From contig JALNVJ010000027.1 in assembly GCA_023227645.1 (NCBI GenBank), positions 1-12,611 of the forward strand: a stretch of DNA of 12,611 nucleotides, read 5' to 3'. Within the stretch, counting starts at the first letter, position 1; each line of letters begins with the position of its first letter. The notes under the pieces were generated by a model. That model ran no database searches. It was given only the letters and a program-made list of their open reading frames with translations, and was not told the origin of the DNA. The stretch comes from Bacteroidales bacterium (GTDB taxonomy: Bacteria; Bacteroidota; Bacteroidia; Bacteroidales; P3). The translations under genes were made by a program, and so were the position numbers. Positions 6,660 to 12,611 of the stretch are shown in pieces.

Positions 6660-7420
6660 TTTTTATTAGCTAATTCTTTTTTAGGTTCTGTTTGACTTTG
6701 TTTTGCTTTTTCTTTTGCATCATTAATCAAATTCTTTAACCCAATTGTATGTTGGTTATTAGGATATTTTTTTACTAATTCGGCATAAACTCCTTCGTAA
6801 ATATCTAAATCAGTGTTTAAATTAAATAAATAATGGTTATCAAAAGAACGATAAAGACCAATTATGCAGGAAAGTGAACCTTTATTATTGTCTAAGAATT
6901 TCTTGATAACCTCTTTTTGATGAATTTCAAGAATTGTGTACTGATCAAGAAGTTGTTTCCTAATTTGGTCAACATTTTCTTCATATTTGTTTTCGTGAAG
7001 TGTTTGTTTGATTTCAGCTAAAATAGCATTTGTCTTTATATATTCTTTATTTAACTCGTGAAGTAGTTCCGATTCTTTTGAATTTTTAATTGTGTAAGTA
7101 TTTGACAAAGAATTAAAGGCCCCCTCAATTATAATATCCTCTTGTTTTTGAGGAATTATAGTTATGTAGTCATTAGAGTTAGCTAATAATACAAAAATAC
7201 TAGGCTCATCTAATTTATATGTAAATTCAAATTCCCCATCTTTATTTAAATTAATAGTGTCAATAGGTTTTAATCCTTGCCCAGTCATTTCTAAGAAAAA
7301 GATTTGCTTTTCTACTCCATTCGATAGCTTTCCGCTAACTCTAAAGCTATCTTTCTCAATTTTATTGCATCCTGTAAAAAGACCAATAACTAAAACTACT
7401 AAAACTAATATTCTTTTCAT
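6656..7420 (-). CDS. Lipoprotein with DUF4369-like N-terminal domain, no thioredoxin domain
   Basis: A short signal peptide (MKRILVLVVLVIGLFTG) ends at a lipobox with C18, so this is an envelope lipoprotein. Residues about 25-120 (FRVSGKLSNGVEKQIFFLEM, then IDTINLNKDGEFEF, ending IIIEGAF-SLSNTYTIKNS) look like the beta-rich DUF4369 domain common in Bacteroidota. Residues about 120-240 are charged helices. In most such proteins a TlpA/AhpC-like thioredoxin domain with a CxxC follows. Here the 254-residue protein ends in KEKAKQSQTEPKKELANKK without it. It sits 5 nt after aroC and overlaps lpxH by ATGA. Function is unknown; a structural or stress-related envelope role is only a guess. Confidence 0.85.
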   Translation of the reverse strand: MKRILVLVVLVIGLFTGCNKIEKDSFRVSGKLSNGVEKQIFFLEMTGQGLKPIDTINLNKDGEFEFTYKLDEPSIFVLLANSNDYITIIPQKQEDIIIEGAFNSLSNTYTIKNSKESELLHELNKEYIKTNAILAEIKQTLHENKYEENVDQIRKQLLDQYTILEIHQKEVIKKFLDNNKGSLSCIIGLYRSFDNHYLFNLNTDLDIYEGVYAELVKKYPNNQHTIGLKNLINDAKEKAKQSQTEPKKELANKK

Positions 7421-7425
7421 GTTTC

Positions 7426-8439
7426 TTATCTATTTATTTTATTTGTAAAATTTCTTAGTAAATGATCTGCAATAACAAGAGCCACCATAGCTTCAACTAC
7501 CACAACAGCACGTGGAATAAAACACCTGTCGTGCCTACCACTATTTTCAATATTATAAAGCTCTCCCTCTTTGTCAATACATTCTACTTTTCTATATAAA
7601 CTTGCAATTGGTTTGAAGCCAGCTTTTATATTAATCTCCATCCCATTCGAAATTCCAGCTTGTATTCCTCCACAGTGATTGGTCTTGGTTGTGAAATCAT
7701 TATTCCAATTATCTAATTGCTCACTTCCATACTTTGTTGTTGAAGCAAATCCGTCTCCTATCTCAAAGCCTTTTGAAGCAGGAATGCTCATTATTGCCTT
7801 AGCTAAATCCGCACTTAGCTTGTCGAAAACAGGTTCTCCCAAACCAATAGGGCAGTTTTTAATTCTGCAAGATACTATTCCCCCAAGTGAGTCTCCATTT
7901 TCTACTATCTTTTCTAATTCTTTTTCAATTTCCTCTCTATTCCTTGCGTATTCCCATTTTCCAATTGAATGAATCTCTCCACTAACCTCTATTCCGTATT
8001 CTCTTAATATAAGTTTGGCAATTCCTCCACCTATTACTCTTGTTAAGGTTTCTCTTGCCGATGCCCTTCCTCCTCCTGAAGAAGATGATATCCCGTATTT
8101 ATTATAATAAGTAAAGTCTCCGTGAGAGGGGCGAAATAAATCTTTCAGGTGGTTATAGTCTTGTTTTTTGATATTCTTGTTCTGAATAATAAAAGCAATT
8201 GGAGTGCCAAGGCTTATTCCATTTTCAATACCTGAAATAAACTCAACTTTGTCTTCTTCTTTTCTTTGAGTTGAGTAGCCTTCTTGTTGAGGTTTTCGCC
8301 TTTGAACTTCCTTTTCAATAAAATCAAGGTCAATTTTAAGCCCAGAGGGACATCCATCAATAACTCCTCCTACAAAATCGCTATGCGACTCTCCAAAAGT
8401 TGTGAGTTTAAAAAGTTTGCCAATTGAATTGCCTGCCAT
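7426..8439 (-). CDS. aroC: Chorismate synthase
   Basis: Chorismate synthase converts 5-enolpyruvylshikimate-3-phosphate to chorismate, the last shared step of aromatic amino acid synthesis, using reduced FMN. The 337 residues contain the signature regions: FGESHSDFVGGVIDGCPSG (15-33) with active-site H19, RPSHGDFTY with H106, GGGRASARETLTRVIGGG (from 122), and GRHDRCFIPRAVVVVEAM (301-318). Two positions depart from the family patterns: S20, where Gly or Cys is usual after GESH, and R305, where Pro, Ser or Val usually follows RHD. The protein is at the short end for the family (usually 350 or more). It is nevertheless intact and heads the operon with the DUF4369 lipoprotein and lpxH, driven by the promoter at 8474-8504. 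Confidence 0.97.
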   Translation of the reverse strand: MAGNSIGKLFKLTTFGESHSDFVGGVIDGCPSGLKIDLDFIEKEVQRRKPQQEGYSTQRKEEDKVEFISGIENGISLGTPIAFIIQNKNIKKQDYNHLKDLFRPSHGDFTYYNKYGISSSSGGGRASARETLTRVIGGGIAKLILREYGIEVSGEIHSIGKWEYARNREEIEKELEKIVENGDSLGGIVSCRIKNCPIGLGEPVFDKLSADLAKAIMSIPASKGFEIGDGFASTTKYGSEQLDNWNNDFTTKTNHCGGIQAGISNGMEINIKAGFKPIASLYRKVECIDKEGELYNIENSGRHDRCFIPRAVVVVEAMVALVIADHLLRNFTNKINR

Positions 8440-8473
8440 TTATTTTGATAGTATTTATTGTGTATTATAGATG

Positions 8474-8504
8474 CAAAAGTATTGAAAAAATGCCTTAGAG
8501 CAAA
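8474..8504 (-). promoter_or_regulatory. aroC operon promoter
   Basis: On the minus strand TTTG (8504-8501), a 19-nt spacer and TACTTTTG (8481-8474) match the Bacteroidota housekeeping promoter consensus. The predicted start near 8467 leaves a leader of about 28 nt before the aroC ATG. Confidence 0.8.
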
Positions 8505-8718
8505 GATTTTGATTAAAATAAAATTGAATTATCTGCATTTACACTGCTTAAGAACTTAAAACTCTAGTTTTATTGTTTAGTTATATATATTCACATAATC
8601 ATTGTTTATTGAACAAGAATGTCTAAAATATAACCTAATACAAATGAATAATTTGAACAAAGCTAAATTGAAAAATAATGAAACGCAGTATAAAAATATT
8701 AAAACAAAGATTTATTTT

Positions 8719-8738
8719 GCTGAGATGTACATCTCAGC
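8719..8738. repeat. Perfect 20-bp palindrome with following T-run
   Basis: GCTGAGATGT is followed directly by its exact reverse complement ACATCTCAGC. As RNA on the plus strand it forms an 8-bp stem with a GTAC loop followed by CGTTTTATTC, so it could be an intrinsic terminator of a short transcript. As DNA it could be a dimer-binding operator. It lies about 200 nt before korA. Confidence 0.6.
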
Positions 8739-8876
8739 CGTTTTATTCTTTAAGCCAAAAATATTACTCTTGATTATAGTTTTTTATTATTTGATTTCTA
8801 AAAAACCATATCGATATTTAAACACATTAAAGATAAAATTGTATGTGAAATACTCTTCTATTACAAATAAACTTAG

Positions 8877-8884
8877 TAACTTTG
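8877..8884 (+). promoter_or_regulatory. korAB promoter -7 element
   Basis: TAACTTTG matches TAnnTTTG. No TTTG is found at the usual -33 spacing, so it may need an activator or be a weak match. Transcription would begin near 8890, about 50 nt before the korA ATG. Confidence 0.55.
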
Positions 8885-8938
8885 CCATTTATTAGACGTA
8901 AATAAAATTCATCGAAGTTATTATCAAATATAAAAGAA

Positions 8939-10780
8939 ATGACAACAAAAAAACTTATTGAGAAAGAAGATGTTGTTGTAAAGTTCGTCGGTGACTCAGG
9001 TGACGGAATGCAACTTACGGGAACTCTTTTTTCTGATACATCTGCATTAGACGGAAATGATATAGCAACATTTCCAGACTATCCAGCTGAAATTAGAGCA
9101 CCCCATAACACAATAGCAGGTGTTTCAGGGTTCCAAGTTCATATTGGTAAACGAATTTTTAGTTCAGGAGATAAGTGTGACGTTTTAGTTGCTATGAATC
9201 CTGCTTCACTAAGCTCTAACCTTAAATGGGTAAAAAGGGGAGGAATAGTAATTGTTGATGCTGATACTTTTACACAAGATGTATTAGAAAAAGCTGGTTA
9301 CAAATCTGATCCATTTACTGATGATAGTTTTTCAAGCTACACAGTAATTAAGGCACCAATGACAAGCATGACAGCTGAGGCTGTTAAAGATATATTTACA
9401 GATAAAAAATCTGCGGAACGTTCAAGAAATATGTTCGCTTTAGGTATGATATTCTTCCTTTTCAATAAAGAGTTAGATCATACTGATTCATACTTAGAAA
9501 AGAAGTTTAAAAAGAATCCAGATATTGTTAATGCAAACAAAGCTGTTGTTAGAGCAGGATATAACTATTGTGAAAACACAGATGTTCTGCCTCAACATCA
9601 AGTTAATGTTCAAGAAGCTGTAATGCCTAAGGGTAAGTATAGAAATATTACAGGTAATATCGCAACAGCTTGGGGTTTACTTGCTGCTGCTGAAAAAGCA
9701 AATCTTCCTTTGTTTTTAGGTTCTTATCCTATAACACCAGCAACAGAAATTTTAGTTGAGATTACTAAACACAAAGCACTTGGAGCAAGAGTTTTCCAAG
9801 CAGAAGATGAGATTGCTGGAATTTGTTCTGCAATAGGAGCTTCTTTTGCCGGAGCAATGGCTTGTACATCAACTTCTGGTCCCGGTCTTTCATTAAAGGC
9901 TGAGGCAATTGGTTTAGCTGTAATGACTGAGCTTCCTCTTGTTATTGTTAACGTTCAAAGAGGTGGTCCTTCAACAGGTCTTCCAACTAAAACAGAACAA
10001 TCTGACCTTTATCAAGCTTTGTTTGGCAGAAATGGTGAAGCACCTTGTATTGTTGTAGCTGCTTCAACCCCTTCAAATTGTTTCTATTGGGCTTTTGAAG
10101 CTTCTCGTCTTGCACTGGAACACATGACACCAACCATACTCCTTACTGATGGTTATCTTGGAAATGGATCTCAATTATTCCGTATTCCAAGAATGGCAGA
10201 CCTACCTAAAATTAATCCACCATTTGCAACACCAAACGACACAACATACGCACCATACAAACGTGATCCAGAAACTCTTGTTAGACAATGGGCTATTCCT
10301 GGAATGGAAGGTCTTCGTCATAGAATTGGTGGATTGGAAAAACTTGATGGAAAAGGTTCTGTTTCCTCCGATAGTGCTAATCATGAACTAATGAGTAAGT
10401 TTAGAAATGAAAAGGTTCAAAGAGTTGCAGACACTATCCCTAACCAAGTGGTTTATGGAGATGAGGATGCAGATCTTTTAGTTGTTGGATGGGGAGGAAC
10501 AGAAGGCAATTTGAAGCTTGCGGTTGAAGAAATGAGAGAAGAGGGTCATAAAATTGCTCTAACTCATTTCAACTACATTATGCCTCTTCCTAAAAACACT
10601 GGAGATATTTTGAAAAAATATAAAAAGATAGTTGTATGTGAATTAAACATGGGACAATTTGTAAACTATCTTAGAATGAATTTCCAAACATTGGCATTCC
10701 AACAATATAATAAAATTCAAGGATTACCATTTGAAGTTACTGAATTAAAAGAAAAGTTTAATCAAATTTTAGGAGAATAA
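8939..10780 (+). CDS. korA: 2-oxoglutarate (2-oxoacid):ferredoxin oxidoreductase, fused gamma-alpha subunit
   Basis: With KorB this enzyme interconverts 2-oxoglutarate plus CoA with succinyl-CoA, CO2 and reduced ferredoxin, replacing 2-oxoglutarate dehydrogenase in anaerobes. The 613-residue chain has an N-terminal gamma domain (about 10-190: VKFVGDSGDGMQLTG, then FPDYPAEIRAPHNT) and an alpha domain from about 230. The alpha domain carries the signature YPITPATEI (263-271), the acidic QAEDEIAGICSAIGASFAGA stretch and TSTSGPGLSLKAEAIGLA, followed by VQRGGPSTGLPTKTEQSDL. The gamma-alpha fusion plus a separate beta without a ferredoxin subunit is the usual KorAB arrangement. Specificity for 2-oxoglutarate rather than another 2-oxoacid is inferred from this layout. 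The ATG at 8939 is preceded by an A-rich leader typical of Bacteroidota. korB follows after 4 nt. Confidence 0.95.
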   Translation: MTTKKLIEKEDVVVKFVGDSGDGMQLTGTLFSDTSALDGNDIATFPDYPAEIRAPHNTIAGVSGFQVHIGKRIFSSGDKCDVLVAMNPASLSSNLKWVKRGGIVIVDADTFTQDVLEKAGYKSDPFTDDSFSSYTVIKAPMTSMTAEAVKDIFTDKKSAERSRNMFALGMIFFLFNKELDHTDSYLEKKFKKNPDIVNANKAVVRAGYNYCENTDVLPQHQVNVQEAVMPKGKYRNITGNIATAWGLLAAAEKANLPLFLGSYPITPATEILVEITKHKALGARVFQAEDEIAGICSAIGASFAGAMACTSTSGPGLSLKAEAIGLAVMTELPLVIVNVQRGGPSTGLPTKTEQSDLYQALFGRNGEAPCIVVAASTPSNCFYWAFEASRLALEHMTPTILLTDGYLGNGSQLFRIPRMADLPKINPPFATPNDTTYAPYKRDPETLVRQWAIPGMEGLRHRIGGLEKLDGKGSVSSDSANHELMSKFRNEKVQRVADTIPNQVVYGDEDADLLVVGWGGTEGNLKLAVEEMREEGHKIALTHFNYIMPLPKNTGDILKKYKKIVVCELNMGQFVNYLRMNFQTLAFQQYNKIQGLPFEVTELKEKFNQILGE

Positions 10781-10784
10781 TATT

Positions 10785-11810
10785 ATGTCTATAGAACATT
10801 CACAAACAAAACTTACAAAGGCTGATTTTGTCAGTGACCAAATGGTTAAATGGTGCCCTGGTTGTGGAGACCATGCAATCTTAGCCTCAGTATTAGGAAT
10901 TTTTCCTGAAATAGGATATAAGAAAGAGAACTTCTGTGTTGTATCAGGAATAGGTTGTTCGTCTCGTTTTCCATATTATGTAAATACTTATGGATTTCAC
11001 GGAATCCATGGAAGAGCAGCTGCAATTGCAACAGGAGTAAAGATTGCCAACCCTCATCTAAGTGTTTGGATTAATTCTGGAGATGGTGATGCAACTGCAA
11101 TTGGAGGAAATCACTTTATTCATGTAATCCGCCGTAATATGGACGTTAACTATATATTGTTTAACAACCGTATTTATGGACTAACAAAAGGACAATATTC
11201 TCCAACAACAAAGCAAGGACAAATAACCAAAACTTCTCCTTATGGAGTAATTGATTATCCTTTTAATCCAGGAGAATTAGTAATTGGAGCAAGAGGTAAT
11301 TTCTTTGCAAGAGCAATAGACAATTCCCCAAAAACACTTGGAGAAGTTTGTAGAGCAATGGCTGCATTTGACGGAGCTGCAATTGTTGAGGTTCTTCAAA
11401 ATTGTGTAATCTTTAATGATAAAACTCATAGAGAGGTTACTGACAGAGAATTTAGAGAAGAACGTCAACTATGGCTTGAACAAGATAAACCGATGATATT
11501 TGGTAAAGCCAAAGACAAAGGTATAATGTTGAAAGGAAATAGTCTTGAGGTTGTTGAAATTGGTAAAGATGGAGTTACTGAAAAGGATTTACTTGTTCAC
11601 GATGCAACAACTGAAAACACAGGAATTCATATGATGTTAGCTCAAATGGCTCCACCAGCATTTCCTATGGCCTTCGGTGTTATTCGTGCAGTAAAGAAAC
11701 CAACCTATAATCAATTGTTCGAACAACAAATGTTAGAAGTTAAGGCTGGTTCTAAAATCCAATGTATGGATGATCTATTAAATAGTGGAGAGACTTGGGA
11801 AATAAAATAA
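10785..11810 (+). CDS. korB: 2-oxoglutarate (2-oxoacid):ferredoxin oxidoreductase, beta subunit
   Basis: The beta subunit carries thiamine diphosphate and the iron-sulfur cluster of the KorAB enzyme. Visible are WCPGCGDH (C24, C27), GIGCSSR (C58) and QNCVIFND (C207), the expected four ligands of one [4Fe-4S] cluster. The thiamine diphosphate/Mg motif GDGDATAIGGNHF starts at 99 and continues to NNRIYGLTKGQ (127-137). The length of 341 residues is normal. The start ATG at 10785 has an unusually good Shine-Dalgarno-like AGGAG 9 nt upstream, inside the last codons of korA, which supports the start and tight coupling. The operon ends at the palindromic terminator 26 nt downstream of the stop. Confidence 0.96.
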   Translation: MSIEHSQTKLTKADFVSDQMVKWCPGCGDHAILASVLGIFPEIGYKKENFCVVSGIGCSSRFPYYVNTYGFHGIHGRAAAIATGVKIANPHLSVWINSGDGDATAIGGNHFIHVIRRNMDVNYILFNNRIYGLTKGQYSPTTKQGQITKTSPYGVIDYPFNPGELVIGARGNFFARAIDNSPKTLGEVCRAMAAFDGAAIVEVLQNCVIFNDKTHREVTDREFREERQLWLEQDKPMIFGKAKDKGIMLKGNSLEVVEIGKDGVTEKDLLVHDATTENTGIHMMLAQMAPPAFPMAFGVIRAVKKPTYNQLFEQQMLEVKAGSKIQCMDDLLNSGETWEIK

Positions 11811-11835
11811 TCCATTATTAAATTAATTATAAAAT

Positions 11836-11865
11836 AAGAGCGACCCTAAATTTAGGGTCGCTCTT
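11836..11865. terminator. Bidirectional terminator, perfect 30-bp palindrome
   Basis: AAGAGCGACCCTAAA is followed at once by its exact reverse complement. As RNA it gives a stem of about 13 bp with an AATT loop. It is followed by TTCTTTAAG on the plus strand and by ATTTTATAATTAA on the minus strand. It lies between korB and the convergent lipoprotein gene (stop at 11892) and should serve both. Confidence 0.9.
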
Positions 11866-11891
11866 TTCTTTAAGTTATAAACTCTTCTTCT

Positions 11892-12563
11892 TTATTTATG
11901 AAGCATTTCAAAGATTGATTTATTATTCGATTTTTTTGTAGACACAAATGGAGGTAGTAAATTTAGATCTCCGTAACCAATTAAAGAATAATATTCATTT
12001 TCATCTTCTTCATAATTAAACTCATTTCCTATTATATAGTCAGCAGTCATCCAGTTTTCATAACAATATATTATGCTATTCTTGTTTTGATTATATGCAT
12101 TTAAAAAACTATTTCTGTCTGGATATAGTTCAGAATCTTCTGTTGAGTTAGACAGTTCAATTTCTGAATTATATTCAAATGTCGTATTGCTTACAAAAGA
12201 GATTGCACTTTTAGAGTTCGTTTCAAAAGTGCTAAGTAGAAGATCTCTATTATTATTATTGTATGCATTAAAACTAACAATACATATTTTACTTTCATAT
12301 TCCATAAACTCGTAACCGCTTGTTGAGTCTGCGTTAATGAAAGAATAATTAGTCATCCCATTATCTGATTCACTATTTCTGAGTGTAAATCCCTTACTTT
12401 GCATTGTTTCAGTTATTTGTTCAACAGTTTTTCCTGTATAGCCCTTTAGCTCATTTAAAATGTTCGTTGCTGCAGGTTGTGGATTATCATCTGTATCATC
12501 CTTACATGAATTGAATAATACAAGTCCAAACATAGTTAATAGAATTAATGTTAACTTTTTCAT
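11892..12563 (-). CDS. Lipoprotein of unknown function, probably surface-exposed
   Basis: The 223-residue product starts with a signal peptide (MKKLTLILLTMFGLVLFNS) and lipobox cysteine C20. The next residues, KDDTDD, resemble the acidic export signal that sends lipoproteins to the cell surface in Bacteroidota. The rest is rich in Ser, Asn, Tyr and acidic residues. It has a predicted helical segment (about 35-60, LNELKGYTGKTVEQITETMQSKGF) followed by what look like beta strands. No known domain or catalytic motif was recognised. It is convergent with korAB and shares their terminator. No good promoter is visible in the 48 bp upstream before the window ends. Confidence 0.8.
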   Translation of the reverse strand: MKKLTLILLTMFGLVLFNSCKDDTDDNPQPAATNILNELKGYTGKTVEQITETMQSKGFTLRNSESDNGMTNYSFINADSTSGYEFMEYESKICIVSFNAYNNNNRDLLLSTFETNSKSAISFVSNTTFEYNSEIELSNSTEDSELYPDRNSFLNAYNQNKNSIIYCYENWMTADYIIGNEFNYEEDENEYYSLIGYGDLNLLPPFVSTKKSNNKSIFEMLHK

Positions 12564-12611
12564 TGTTTTAATTGTTTTGGTGAATAATTTGTGTATTGCT
12601 TTTAATTGTTG

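Larger units (their letters stand above)
8440..8938. other. 499-bp divergent intergenic region between aroC and korA
   Basis: It holds the aroC promoter on the left and a -7 element for korA on the right, with about 370 bp between. In the middle are a 20-bp palindrome (8719-8738) and only short, low-complexity reading frames. No tRNA or recognised riboswitch was seen. The length is more than two promoters need, so a small RNA or regulatory leader is possible but not shown. Confidence 0.6.

Noticed and set aside
7679..7972. Plus-strand ORF of 97 codons inside aroC
   Set aside because: It is antisense to conserved chorismate synthase sequence, with no promoter or family features.
8602..8895. 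97-codon plus-strand ORF between aroC and korA (TTG start, hydrophobic middle)
   Set aside because: It has no good start (TTG, or ATG at 8644), low-complexity Lys/Asn/Ile/Tyr composition, contains the palindrome, and runs over the korA -7 element. It is most likely chance in AT-rich DNA.

Overview
The window looks like a chromosomal segment of an AT-rich Bacteroidota, probably an anaerobic Bacteroidales-like organism. Evidence: several promoters fit the Bacteroidota consensus (TTTG, 19-20 nt, TAnnTTTG); lipoproteins are of Bacteroidota type, one with an acidic CKDD start; one has a DUF4369-like domain; and a two-subunit 2-oxoacid:ferredoxin oxidoreductase is present. No tRNA, rRNA, CRISPR array, transposase or integrase was seen. 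Species cannot be named from the sequence.

Left part (1-2980), accessory: the 3' part of an N6-adenine DNA methyltransferase gene, cut by the window edge, overlaps by ATGA a small specificity-subunit gene with two target-recognition halves. A strong hairpin follows. A 477-bp stretch without a recognised gene then holds a broken copy of the 3' end of the DNA alkylation repair gene that lies intact 1.3 kb away, a small hairpin, a promoter and a 26-codon ORF. A class II Fic (AMPylase-type) gene with a C-terminal winged helix follows. The Fic gene is thus bracketed by two direct copies (about 74 bp, 66 identical) of the alkylation-repair gene's 3' end. This is what an insertion at the 3' end of a gene would leave.

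Middle part (2981-8439), minus strand and mostly housekeeping: aroC, a DUF4369-like lipoprotein and lpxH form a tight operon from a clear promoter upstream of aroC. gcvT has its own promoter inside the 3' end of lpxH and its own terminator. An exported endonuclease/exonuclease/phosphatase-family protein and an AlkD-like DNA glycosylase follow, only 3 nt apart.

Right part (8440-12611): a 499-bp divergent intergenic region with a perfect 20-bp palindrome leads into korA-korB (2-oxoglutarate:ferredoxin oxidoreductase, plus strand). These end at a perfect 30-bp palindromic terminator shared with a convergent, probably surface-exposed lipoprotein of unknown function.

The most unusual observation is the duplicated 3' end of the alkylation-repair gene around the Fic cassette. 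Smaller points are the promoter-driven 26-codon ORF before fic, changed signature residues in chorismate synthase, and a DUF4369 lipoprotein lacking the usual thioredoxin domain. I see no clear evidence for a wholly new multi-gene system.
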